From: Colwellia psychrerythraea
GTDB taxonomy: Bacteria; Pseudomonadota; Gammaproteobacteria; Enterobacterales; Alteromonadaceae
DNA length: 64,000 nt
Reading direction: 5' to 3'
NCBI GenBank assembly: GCA_002163005.1
Contig: MAAF01000060.1
Span: 1 to 64,000 of the forward strand
Part shown: one piece after another, positions 42,229 through 51,345 of the stretch
Position numbering within the stretch: position 1 is the first letter of the stretch
Layout: every line of letters begins with the position of its first letter
Made by a program: the position numbers and the translations under genes
Notes under the pieces: model-generated
Databases searched by the model: none
Seen by the model: the letters and a program-made list of their open reading frames with translations, nothing else
Told to the model about the DNA's origin: nothing

Positions 42229-44343
42229 CTAAAAGTGCTCAGTTACAATTCGTGGTGTAACGAAGATTAACAATTCTTTTTTCTCGTTTAATTGACTTGA
42301 GTTTCTAAACATCCAACCAAGATATGGAATATCACCTAAAATTGGAATTTTAGAAACTGTGCTGATAATCGCTTGCTGATAAATACCACCTAGTACAATA
42401 GTTTCACCGTTATTAACCAAAACCTGGGTTCCAATACGCTGAGTATCAATCGCTGGAGCTAAACCACTTGTAATATCTGATATGGTATCTTGTGTAACCA
42501 CCAAATCTAAGATGATTTTATCATCAGGGGTAATGTGTGGCGTTACCGTTAAGCTCAAGACTGCTTTTTTGAATTGTGTAGCCGTCGCACCACTTGAGGC
42601 AGCTTCTTGATATGGAATTTCAACACCTTGCTCTATGTAAGCTTCCTTTTGGTTTGCTGTGGTAATACGCGGACTAGCAATAACTTCACCTTTATTTTCT
42701 TTCTCAAGTGCAGAAAGTTCTAGGTCTAGAATGGTTCCATTTGCCAAACGAGCAATCTGAAAAGCAATTGTTCCTGCTGCATTGGCCACCGGAAGGTTTA
42801 CATTTAGACCATCATCAATTGATGGTACTTGACCTACCCCTGGAGTATCTGATCTGGTACCGTTTGCACTACTGGCCCCTTCTATGCTGCCTGAAGTCGC
42901 AAATTCACCATCCGTGTTAGTAACCCCCCAACGAATACCTAATTCTTCGTTCATATTATCTTTGACAGTTACCATACGAGCTTCAATTACAACTTGTCTA
43001 ACAGGCACATCAAGAATAGTAATCATTCGCCTAATATCTTCAATACTCTTTGCTGTATCACGTATTAATAGTGTATTGGTACGCTCATCAACAGATACAC
43101 TGCCACGAGCAGATAAAATACTAGTATCTTCATTTTTAATCAGCTCTGAAAATTCAGTTGCTTTTGCATAGTTAATTTGAAGGTATTCAGAATATAAAGT
43201 AGCCAACTCTTCAACTTGTTGCTTTGCTTGCAAGCTTTGCGCTTCGCGAGCAGCGAGTTCATCACTTGGAGCGACCATTAAAATATTACCTTGCATGCGC
43301 TTGTCTAAACCCTTCACTTTCAAGATAATGCTTAGTGCTTGATCCCAAGGTACACCATCAAGACGGAGTGTTATATTACCTGTAACGGTATCACTGATAA
43401 TTAAATTAAATTCATTATAATCTGCAATTATCTGTAAAACAGTTCGAACAGGAATATCTTGAAAGCTTAATGAAATACTACGACCATTAAAATCATCAGT
43501 TTCTCCTAAATAGGTAGGTGCTTTTTCAGGTTTTTTCATTACCGTTAAAATAAATAAATTTTCTTCTTGTTTCTGGGTAAAAATAAAGCCACTTTCAACT
43601 TCAATGACTAAGCGTGCGTTTCGTCCTTCTTTAAAAGTTTCAATACTCGTCACTAGTGTACCAAAGTCAGTAACATCTAACTTATAAAGCAAGTCTTCAA
43701 TAATTTCAGTGTTATGAAATTCGACATTCAATTTACCTAATTTATCATTTACATCCGCAGCTAGCATACTGTCTCTTAGATAAACTAATATTTGTCCCTC
43801 ATTATTACCATTTAATCTAAAGTCAATTGACTCGATATGGTTAATAAATTTCTCACCTGCAGGACTTAATGTTTCAACAACTTCAGCTGACTGGCCATAG
43901 TTAAAAGTGATCGAAAATTCTTTGTCGCTATTTAATGAGACATCAAAAACAGCAAGTTTTTCTAGACTAATTAACGCAACAACTTTACCTGTCGTAGCAT
44001 CTAAATTGATTTCTTTTACGCCTGCATGGTTAATTAAAGTCTCTTTTAGATCTTTACCAAAAGTGTATGCGTCAAAAGTCACTTCTACAAAAGCAGGATT
44101 CATCGATGTTTTAACTACTGGCAGGGAAGTGATCTTTTCTGTAAAGCTGAAAACAAGAACAATTTGATCACTTTGAATAGTGTTATACGAGATACCAAGC
44201 AGTTCATTATTATTTATAGAATCATCATTAGCAGCACTTACTGAAAACGACAACGTCAACACAGACAATAAAAATAGGCTTAAAAGCCAGAGTTCTTTAA
44301 TAGCAGTAAAGCCTTTATAATTTTTCATTTGATTAAATAGCAT
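42229..44343 (-). CDS. pilQ: type IV pilus secretin PilQ
   Basis: 704 residues. After a signal-like N-terminus come two AMIN-type beta domains (about 40-270) that bind peptidoglycan. The secretin N0/N1 domains follow (ISLSFQDIPVRTVLQIIADY near 288; SARGSVSVDERTNTLLIRDT near 399), then the secretin core with VIASPRITTANQKEAYIEQG near 558, ending VTPRIVTEH. PilQ is the outer-membrane ring through which the pilus passes. It is last in pilMNOPQ, 11 bases after pilP. Confidence 0.96.
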   Translation of the reverse strand: MLFNQMKNYKGFTAIKELWLLSLFLLSVLTLSFSVSAANDDSINNNELLGISYNTIQSDQIVLVFSFTEKITSLPVVKTSMNPAFVEVTFDAYTFGKDLKETLINHAGVKEINLDATTGKVVALISLEKLAVFDVSLNSDKEFSITFNYGQSAEVVETLSPAGEKFINHIESIDFRLNGNNEGQILVYLRDSMLAADVNDKLGKLNVEFHNTEIIEDLLYKLDVTDFGTLVTSIETFKEGRNARLVIEVESGFIFTQKQEENLFILTVMKKPEKAPTYLGETDDFNGRSISLSFQDIPVRTVLQIIADYNEFNLIISDTVTGNITLRLDGVPWDQALSIILKVKGLDKRMQGNILMVAPSDELAAREAQSLQAKQQVEELATLYSEYLQINYAKATEFSELIKNEDTSILSARGSVSVDERTNTLLIRDTAKSIEDIRRMITILDVPVRQVVIEARMVTVKDNMNEELGIRWGVTNTDGEFATSGSIEGASSANGTRSDTPGVGQVPSIDDGLNVNLPVANAAGTIAFQIARLANGTILDLELSALEKENKGEVIASPRITTANQKEAYIEQGVEIPYQEAASSGATATQFKKAVLSLTVTPHITPDDKIILDLVVTQDTISDITSGLAPAIDTQRIGTQVLVNNGETIVLGGIYQQAIISTVSKIPILGDIPYLGWMFRNSSQLNEKKELLIFVTPRIVTEHF

Positions 44344-44354
44344 TATTAATTCCT

Positions 44355-44909
44355 TTACTTATTTGACTCTTCAGATTGTACAATGTTTAATGTCGCTTCT
44401 CGCTCTACCCAACATCCTGCGCCATCTGGAGCTAATTCAATTATTTTCACTGTTTTTGCACTCACCTGTGTAATACTGCCATTATATAAGCCAAGATAAT
44501 TTCCTAGAGCAACTCTATGCAGGCTTAGATCTGAAGCTTCGAGTAAAGCCCAGAGCATAGTTGCATCACCTAAGGTACCGCGCATAGTTAAATCACTTAA
44601 CGCATACTTTTCTAACGGTTGCTTACGACGATTAGTATTGGGACTTAAACACCCTGCCATTTGTTGCATTTTTTGCTGAATAGCTTCAGGTTTAGGTAAC
44701 ACAAATGGGCTACGTAGGTCATCGGCTGAATAAGCAATATGATTAAAAGGGTTAACCTCTGGCATAGGATCAATATAATTAGTCGTGGTTGCCTTTACTT
44801 GAGCCATGTGAGTTTTTATTTCAGAGGTATCATCAAAACACCCCGACACCAAAGTCAGCGTAGTGATACTGAGAACTATTTTTGTCAATATTTGAGGAAT
44901 GATTGTCAT
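44355..44909 (-). CDS. pilP: type IV pilus lipoprotein PilP
   Basis: 184 residues. The lipobox is TLVSGCFDDT, with the cysteine at residue 24, so the protein is a lipoprotein. The C-terminal beta domain (about 95-175: DLTMRGTLGDATMLWALLEA, VALGNYLGLYNGSITQVSA) is the PilP HR domain that binds PilQ and links it to PilN/PilO. The ATG overlaps the pilO stop by four bases. Confidence 0.95.
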   Translation of the reverse strand: MTIIPQILTKIVLSITTLTLVSGCFDDTSEIKTHMAQVKATTTNYIDPMPEVNPFNHIAYSADDLRSPFVLPKPEAIQQKMQQMAGCLSPNTNRRKQPLEKYALSDLTMRGTLGDATMLWALLEASDLSLHRVALGNYLGLYNGSITQVSAKTVKIIELAPDGAGCWVEREATLNIVQSEESNK

Positions 44910-45502
44910 TTGGCTGCCTCCTCTTGATAGCGGTATGTTTTAGCTTGTAACTTTAAATTTAAGGTTTCACTATCACCTTGTGAAATCTTTATCTTAAAGT
45001 CGTGCAAAGTCACAATTCTTGGTAAGCCGGCAATTTTGCTGACAAACTGCCCAAATGAGTGATAGGGGCCAACTACTTCAATATCAATCGGTAATTCAAT
45101 ATAAATCGCTTTACTAATTTCTGGTTGCCACTCTAACTTCACAAAATCAAGTCCACTCGTTGTACCTACAAAAGTAATATCATCTAATAAGCCAGGAATC
45201 TCATGGCTATTAGGTAAGCTACGTAATTGATTAGCAAAAGTATCTTCTGCCTCAATCATTTGAGCGCGAAACAATTCCAGATTAGCAGCAACATGGTATT
45301 TCGCACGGTAAGATTCTTTTAAAGTTGTCTCTTCAGAGAATACACGGTCAAGTTGCTTCATTTGATCGCTAATTAAGCCCATATAACCTAAAAACCCGAC
45401 CATTACCGATAGAAAAATAGCTAGAAGCAACTTTGCTGCTGCTGGCCATTGACCTATATTTTCTAGTTCTAGATTGTCAAACTGGGATGCATCAAACTTC
45501 AT
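44906..45502 (-). CDS. pilO: type IV pilus inner-membrane protein PilO
   Basis: 198 residues. One membrane span (AKLLLAIFLSVMVGFLGYMGLI, about 22-43) is followed by a coiled coil and a ferredoxin-like periplasmic domain, ending in GPYHSFGQFVSKIAGLPRIV and LKLQAKTYRY, which are typical PilO parts. It pairs with PilN. Its start overlaps the last base of the pilN stop. Confidence 0.95.
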   Translation of the reverse strand: MKFDASQFDNLELENIGQWPAAAKLLLAIFLSVMVGFLGYMGLISDQMKQLDRVFSEETTLKESYRAKYHVAANLELFRAQMIEAEDTFANQLRSLPNSHEIPGLLDDITFVGTTSGLDFVKLEWQPEISKAIYIELPIDIEVVGPYHSFGQFVSKIAGLPRIVTLHDFKIKISQGDSETLNLKLQAKTYRYQEEAAK

Positions 45503-46068
45503 TATTTGCTCCCTTTCTTAGCATCATCCAAGCCTTTAATTTTAACTTTCATTTTAAAACTACTAAGCAATTTAGGAGAGCCATCATCAGCAGTAATAGA
45601 CTCTGGGGTTGCATCAACAAACAAATCAGATAGCTCAACAGCACGAATCATATTAGCTAAATGGTTATTCGATTCACTCTTTCCGATAAGCTGTAAAGTA
45701 TTACCTCGCTTTTCTAGCTCAATAATATAGATACCATTAGGAATAATTTTGGCAATCTCATCAAGCACTTGCGTACCTACATTTCGACTACGTTGTAATT
45801 GCTCAACAACATTAATTCGTTTTTGTAACGCCAATTTTTTAGCGTTTAACGTTTTTATTTCATTGATTTGAATATCAAGTTGCGCAATTTCATTTTTCAG
45901 GTATTGATTTTTACTATTTTGACCATCAATGTGTGCTTGATAATAAAAATTAATTGCCAGAACAAGTGCTAAGGTAAATAAACCGACCGCGGCTAAAATG
46001 GTAAAGTATTCTTTTTGCTGTGCCTTAAGTGCTGCTTCGCGCCAAGGCAGTAGGTTTATATATGCCAT
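45502..46068 (-). CDS. pilN: type IV pilus inner-membrane protein PilN
   Basis: 188 residues. The cytosolic start INLLPWREAALKAQQKEY is the conserved segment that docks into PilM. A membrane span (FTILAAVGLFTLALVLAINF), a coiled coil and a periplasmic domain (LIGKSESNNHLANMIRAVE) follow. It overlaps pilM by 13 bases, which supports coupled translation. Confidence 0.96.
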   Translation of the reverse strand: MAYINLLPWREAALKAQQKEYFTILAAVGLFTLALVLAINFYYQAHIDGQNSKNQYLKNEIAQLDIQINEIKTLNAKKLALQKRINVVEQLQRSRNVGTQVLDEIAKIIPNGIYIIELEKRGNTLQLIGKSESNNHLANMIRAVELSDLFVDATPESITADDGSPKLLSSFKMKVKIKGLDDAKKGSK

Positions 46069-47135
46069 GGCGTAAAACTCCTTAAGGCTAAACCTGTTGC
46101 CACCATTAATTGAGGTGCAACACTTGCTAGTTCATCTTGCTCAATAGATTCACCATATGACATATCATTGAATGGATTAGCAATAACGGTATGTATTCCT
46201 AATTCCTCGGTAAGCAAATTCTCAATGCCTTCTAACGCGGCTGTACCGCCAGAAATCAATAAATAATCAACCTTTTCTTGACCACTTGTAGTTAAAAACA
46301 TCTGAATCGCACGGCGTATTTGTTGCATTAACACAGTATGAAAGGGGGCTAATACTTCAAAAGTATAATTTGGTGGTAGGTCGTTAGAAGTCTTTGCTTC
46401 TTCAGCCTGTTCAAAGGATTTATTGTAATAAGATACAATAGAGCGAGTGTATTGTTCTCCTCCAAACATTTGATCTCGACTATAGATGTGTTTACCCGCA
46501 TCTGTTGCTGAGAAAAGTGTAACCGTTGAGCCAATATCAACAATTGCTACTACTTTATCTTTCGCATCATCGGGAAGCTGTGCTAGACATAGATCATAAG
46601 CTCGACCAACTGCATAAGATTCAACATCAATGACTTTGGCATGGAAGTCTCCTGCATCTAATGCTGCGACACGCGCTTCAATTGACTCCGTTCGAGCCGC
46701 GCTAAGTAAAACATTCACTTTACTAGGGTCTGATTCGTTAATACCAAGGGTTTCAAAATCCAAACTGACTTCATCAAGCGGAAAGGGAATGAGGCTATCA
46801 GCTTCAATTTCTATTTGGCTAGCGAGCTCATCCTCTGTCAAAGCAACATCCATATAAATCATTTTAGTGATAACTGTTTGCCCTGACACAGCAGATGCTG
46901 CATCGGTTGCTTTTGCAGAAATTTTTTTTCTTAGTTTAGCTATAACAACACCGACGGCTTCAATGTCTTGAATCTCACGGTCAACAATTGAGCCACGAGG
47001 CATTAACTCAATAGCAAAATCTTCTATTACAAAACCGTCATTTCCCTGACTCAACAGTACAGCTTTTACAGAATGGGAACCAATATCAATCCCCACCATC
47101 ACCGAGCTTTTCTTTTTCCATAGTTTGTCTAGCAT
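46056..47135 (-). CDS. pilM: type IV pilus assembly ATPase PilM
   Basis: 359 residues of an FtsA/actin-like fold: phosphate-1 motif VGIDIGSHSVKAVLLS near 14-29, connect and phosphate-2 VVAIVDIGSTVTLFSA near 200-215, and the adenosine motif LLISGGTAALEGIENLL near 293-309. PilM sits on the cytosolic side and binds PilN. It is the first gene of the operon and is divergent from mrcA with a 125-base gap, as in relatives. Confidence 0.97.
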   Translation of the reverse strand: MLDKLWKKKSSVMVGIDIGSHSVKAVLLSQGNDGFVIEDFAIELMPRGSIVDREIQDIEAVGVVIAKLRKKISAKATDAASAVSGQTVITKMIYMDVALTEDELASQIEIEADSLIPFPLDEVSLDFETLGINESDPSKVNVLLSAARTESIEARVAALDAGDFHAKVIDVESYAVGRAYDLCLAQLPDDAKDKVVAIVDIGSTVTLFSATDAGKHIYSRDQMFGGEQYTRSIVSYYNKSFEQAEEAKTSNDLPPNYTFEVLAPFHTVLMQQIRRAIQMFLTTSGQEKVDYLLISGGTAALEGIENLLTEELGIHTVIANPFNDMSYGESIEQDELASVAPQLMVATGLALRSFTPWHI

Positions 47136-47260
47136 AACGACCTACAATTTTATTTTTGTAATTATTTTAGACGCAAAATACGCATAAATACATTTATTAC
47201 ATGCTTTTACACGATATACTAGTACTATCTTACATTTTTATCCACCAATTGGTATTTACT

Positions 47261-49846
47261 GTGTTGTCAATAAAAAATTTATTAAAAGTCAGTTTGATAC
47301 TGTTAATTATAGTGTCAATTGCCGTTTATAGTTTATACCTTTCTATGCGTTCAGAATTACCGAGTGTTGAATCCCTAAAAGACTTGCATTGGCAAACTCC
47401 ACTACAAGTTTATAGTCAAGATGGTTTGTTAATTTCACAATTTGGTGAAAAGAAACGTACTCCATTAACGCTAGAACAAGTTCCTCAACAACTTATTGAT
47501 GCCTTATTAGCTACAGAAGATGACCGGTTTTATTTACATTTTGGTGTTGATCCAATAGGTATGGGGCGTGCTGTGCTTGGTAAATTAATGGGCCGAGATA
47601 AAGGCGGCGCTAGTACCATCACTATGCAAGTAGCACGTAATTTTTTCTTAACTCGTGAGGTTACTTACACGCGTAAAATTCGTGAAATATTTTTATCATT
47701 TCACATTGAAAATTTACTGAGTAAAGACGAAATATTAATGCTATACATTAATAAAATCGAATTGGGTCATAGAGCATTTGGCTTTGGTGCTGCTGCACAA
47801 GTTTATTATGGTAAGGAGATTCACGAACTTAACCTAGCTCAAATAGCTGTACTCGCTGGGTTGCCAAAAGCTCCTTCCACATTAAATCCTATTCGTTCAC
47901 CAAAACGAGCTAAAGCTCGCCGTTCTGTAGTTCTACAGCGTATGCTAGTTAGTGGTTACATCTCTGATTTACAATACCAGACAGCCAAAAATTCACCGAT
48001 CACAGGAAAGAAACATGGTGCTGAAATTGAATTAAATGCTCCTTATGTTGCCGAAATGGCTCATAATGAAGTGCTTAAGCGCTACGGAAAAGCTAAAGCT
48101 TATACGGAAGGCTACAAAGTATTTACCACGGTAACCGCAAAACTACAAACGGCGGCTGAACAAGCACTGGTAAATAACTTATTGAATTATGACCAACGTC
48201 ATGGCTACCGTGGACCTCTATCTTCACTTATATCTCAACCCATACCCACGAAAGAGACTTATTCTACAACAGAAAGAGTACCCTTATCACAAGAAGAGCT
48301 AACCAAGGCCCTCTCAGATGCGACTTATTATCAAATGCTTATACCGGCAATAGTAATAGCTGTTGAAGAAAAGTCAGTTAGCATCCAATTGCGTAACAAA
48401 GAGATAGCTACAATTACGTGGCAGGGTTTAGCTTGGGCACGTCCTTATATCAACGACCAAAAGCAAGGTAGACCACCCAAGACGGCAAAAGACATCCTTA
48501 AATACGGTGATGTTATTTTAGTCAGTAAAATGACGGATAATAATTACCGCCTTGGCCAACTTCCGACAGCCAGTGCAGCCATCGTGTCTTTATCTCCAAA
48601 TGATGGTGCAATTAAAGCGGCTGTTGGCGGCTTTAGTTTCAAGCAGAGTCAATTTAATCGTGTTACTCAAGCTAAGCGTCAAGTGGGTTCAAATATCAAA
48701 CCCTTTATTTATTCTGCTGCTCTAGAGCACGGATTCACCCTCGCTTCATTAGTGAATGATGCCCCAATAAATCAATGGGATAAAAGTTCGGGGGTTGTAT
48801 GGCGTCCTAGAAACTCCCCTGAAACATATGTGGGTCTATTGAGAGTTAGATTAGCATTGGCACAATCAAAAAATGTAATCGCGGTAAGATTATTAAAAAG
48901 CATTGGCGTTACCAATACCATAAAGCACTTAACCGCTTTTGGATTTAATGCTGCTGATTTACCACGTAACGAAACATTAGCACTTGGCTCTGCCTCTTTA
49001 ACCCCCTTAGAAGTAGCCACAGGATTTGCTGCCTTTGCTAATGGTGGATTTTTAGTGGAGCCTTATCTAATAGAGCGTATTGAGAACAGTGAAGGAGAAG
49101 TTATATATCAATCTAACCCTGCGATAGCGTGTGATTCATGTATTCAAGCTGATACATTAGATGACACTGGCCAAGAAATTGATTTATTAAACAGCAGTAC
49201 AGGTATATCACTTGAAGATGCCCTGCTCTCTGAAACACCTTTAAATAATCCAGCAGTTGATATCAAACAAGCAACTCGTATCATCAGTCCGCAAAATGCT
49301 TTTTTAATCACTCAAGCGCTTAATAGTGCTATTTGGGGAGCCGATTGGTCTGCCAAACATGGCTGGCAAGGAACTGGTTGGCGAGCTAGAACACTAAAGC
49401 GCCGTGATATTGCAGGTAAAACAGGTACGACGAACGAAGCAAAAGATGCGTGGTTTTCTGGATTTAGCCGAAATATAGTCACCACCTCATGGATAGGTTT
49501 TGATGATCCTCGCCATATTCTGGGCCAATCAGTTTATAATAATAACTTAGGGAAAAATCAAACAACAGGTAAAGAGTTTGGTGCTAAATCAGCGCAACCG
49601 GCATGGATTGACTTTATGCGTATTGCGCTTGCTGAAGCTAAGCCAGAAGCTTTTCAGCCCCCCATAGATATTGTGTCTGTCCGTATTGATAAGACGACAG
49701 GAAAATTAACCACCAAGACCGATAAAAGCAGTCAATTTGAATACTTCCGTCTAGGGAAAGTACCAACAGAATATGTGACTGAAGATAGCAGTAGTGAAAT
49801 ATTATCTGGTGGTCAGCAAAAAGAAGAGGAAGAAGAGCTTTTTTAA
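47261..49846 (+). CDS. mrcA: penicillin-binding protein 1A
   Basis: A bifunctional peptidoglycan glycosyltransferase and transpeptidase in the inner membrane. 861 residues from the GTG at 47261, chosen because the protein then begins with a short basic part and a single span as in E. coli PBP1A; a longer frame starts at 47201. The GT51 domain has ATEDDRFYLHFGVDPIG and GGASTITMQVARNFFL. The transpeptidase has serine motif SNIK in QVGSNIKPFIYSAAL and KTG in AGKTGTTNEAKDAW. The OB-like insert of PBP1A lies between. It is divergent from pilM. Confidence 0.95.
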   Translation: MLSIKNLLKVSLILLIIVSIAVYSLYLSMRSELPSVESLKDLHWQTPLQVYSQDGLLISQFGEKKRTPLTLEQVPQQLIDALLATEDDRFYLHFGVDPIGMGRAVLGKLMGRDKGGASTITMQVARNFFLTREVTYTRKIREIFLSFHIENLLSKDEILMLYINKIELGHRAFGFGAAAQVYYGKEIHELNLAQIAVLAGLPKAPSTLNPIRSPKRAKARRSVVLQRMLVSGYISDLQYQTAKNSPITGKKHGAEIELNAPYVAEMAHNEVLKRYGKAKAYTEGYKVFTTVTAKLQTAAEQALVNNLLNYDQRHGYRGPLSSLISQPIPTKETYSTTERVPLSQEELTKALSDATYYQMLIPAIVIAVEEKSVSIQLRNKEIATITWQGLAWARPYINDQKQGRPPKTAKDILKYGDVILVSKMTDNNYRLGQLPTASAAIVSLSPNDGAIKAAVGGFSFKQSQFNRVTQAKRQVGSNIKPFIYSAALEHGFTLASLVNDAPINQWDKSSGVVWRPRNSPETYVGLLRVRLALAQSKNVIAVRLLKSIGVTNTIKHLTAFGFNAADLPRNETLALGSASLTPLEVATGFAAFANGGFLVEPYLIERIENSEGEVIYQSNPAIACDSCIQADTLDDTGQEIDLLNSSTGISLEDALLSETPLNNPAVDIKQATRIISPQNAFLITQALNSAIWGADWSAKHGWQGTGWRARTLKRRDIAGKTGTTNEAKDAWFSGFSRNIVTTSWIGFDDPRHILGQSVYNNNLGKNQTTGKEFGAKSAQPAWIDFMRIALAEAKPEAFQPPIDIVSVRIDKTTGKLTTKTDKSSQFEYFRLGKVPTEYVTEDSSSEILSGGQQKEEEEELF

Positions 49847-49900
49847 CTAGGGTTTATTGGTATAACTCTGAAAAATTAGTTATCTCATATTACAAGAACA

Positions 49901-49934
49901 AAAAAAGCAGCTAGTGAGTTACATTAGCTGCTTT
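49901..49934. terminator. bidirectional terminator between mrcA and argA
   Basis: AAAGCAGCTA pairs with TAGCTGCTTT around an 11-base loop, with an A run before it. It lies 55 bases past the mrcA stop and also serves the convergent argA. Confidence 0.75.
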
Positions 49935-49992
49935 CAATATAGACTTGATTTGGTGTTGATATTCAACTAAACATCAATGTTATAACAATCAC

Positions 49993-51312
49993 TTATATAT
50001 CTTTGATAAAGACTTTCGAATTACGTTGAAAGTTATACATCTGTTTTTTCCCTTCAGGTAACCGCTCTAGTGATGCTTCAATAAAGCCTTGCTCTAGAAA
50101 CCAATGTCCACTGACAGTAGTCAATAAAAATAACGATGTTAAGCCTTTCTTTTTAGCATTCAACTCTAACGCACTTATAATTCGTTCACCTCGATTGCCT
50201 TTACGATAATCAGGGTCAATGACAACACAAGCAACTTCAGCCATCTTTGCCTCTGGATATGGGTATAAAGCAGCGCAGGCGATGATCACTTCTTCTTTTT
50301 TAAGCACAGTGAAGTATTCTATTTCCATCTCGAGTAACTCACGAGAGCGCTTTACTAAAACCCCCTCCTCCTCAAGCGGTTGAATCAATTCTAAAATTCC
50401 AGCAACATCATCAATAGTCGCAATAGCAATCAATTCCTTATGATCTTTGGCAATCAAAGTACCCGCACCATCACGGGTAAAGAGTTCTTGCAACAATGCA
50501 GTATCACTTTGATAGCTAACGCAATGACAACGCTCTACTCCGTTTTCGCCACTTTGAATGATTGAACGAAGTAATAACTGACGAACATGGCAGTCTTTTT
50601 CATCAAGCAAGGTTTTTACCGTGCGAACACTACAGCTACGAATTAACTTTCCAGACTTATCAATAAGTCCTTCGTCTTCGGTGAATGCAATAAGCTTATC
50701 TGCTTTCAGTGATATAGCTGTTTGTGTGGCTACATCTTCTAAAGCTAAGTTAAAAACTTCGCCTGTTGGCGAGTAACCTATAGGTGAAAGTAAAACAATT
50801 GAGCCATAATCCAGCTGCATATTAATGCCATCTGAATCTATTCTTCTCACACTACCTGTATACTTATAATCAATACCATTACGAACACCCATAGGTTTTG
50901 CAATGACAAAATTACCCGTACTGACTCGAATTTGCGAGCCGTGCATAGGTGAATTAACGACACCAGTAGAGAGCAATGCTTCAATATGAAGACGTAAGGA
51001 GCCGGTAGCATCTTTAACAGCCACTAATGTTTGTGCATCAGTGACTCGAATATTGTTTACAACGTTTTCCTCAAGCCCTCGTTGCTGCATGCGATCCACA
51101 ATTTGTGGTCTTGCGCCATGCACCACTACTAACTTCACACCTAAACTACGTAATAATGAAATATCATGAATAATATTAGCAAAATTTGGATGCGTAACTG
51201 CTTCACCACCAAACATAAGTACCACCGTTTTTCCACGATGTGCATTAATATAGGGCGCCGCATTCCTAAACCATTTAACGTAATTTTGCTCGCTATTATT
51301 CATGTTTTCCAT
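49993..51312 (-). CDS. argA: amino-acid N-acetyltransferase (N-acetylglutamate synthase)
   Basis: ArgA acetylates glutamate with acetyl-CoA, the first step of arginine synthesis. The 439 residues match E. coli ArgA (443). An amino-acid kinase-like domain (1-285: VLMFGGEAVTHPNFANIIHD, LVVVHGARPQI, LLSPIGYSPTGEVFNLALED) is followed by a GNAT domain (about 295-430: ACVVIDPDYRKGNRGERII). It lies 33 bases after argH(A). With the acetyltransferase fused to ArgH, the cell would have two possible synthases. Confidence 0.96.
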   Translation of the reverse strand: MENMNNSEQNYVKWFRNAAPYINAHRGKTVVLMFGGEAVTHPNFANIIHDISLLRSLGVKLVVVHGARPQIVDRMQQRGLEENVVNNIRVTDAQTLVAVKDATGSLRLHIEALLSTGVVNSPMHGSQIRVSTGNFVIAKPMGVRNGIDYKYTGSVRRIDSDGINMQLDYGSIVLLSPIGYSPTGEVFNLALEDVATQTAISLKADKLIAFTEDEGLIDKSGKLIRSCSVRTVKTLLDEKDCHVRQLLLRSIIQSGENGVERCHCVSYQSDTALLQELFTRDGAGTLIAKDHKELIAIATIDDVAGILELIQPLEEEGVLVKRSRELLEMEIEYFTVLKKEEVIIACAALYPYPEAKMAEVACVVIDPDYRKGNRGERIISALELNAKKKGLTSLFLLTTVSGHWFLEQGFIEASLERLPEGKKQMYNFQRNSKVFIKDI

Positions 51313-51345
51313 TCTTTAATATAACTTAGGTATTTTCACTAAGGA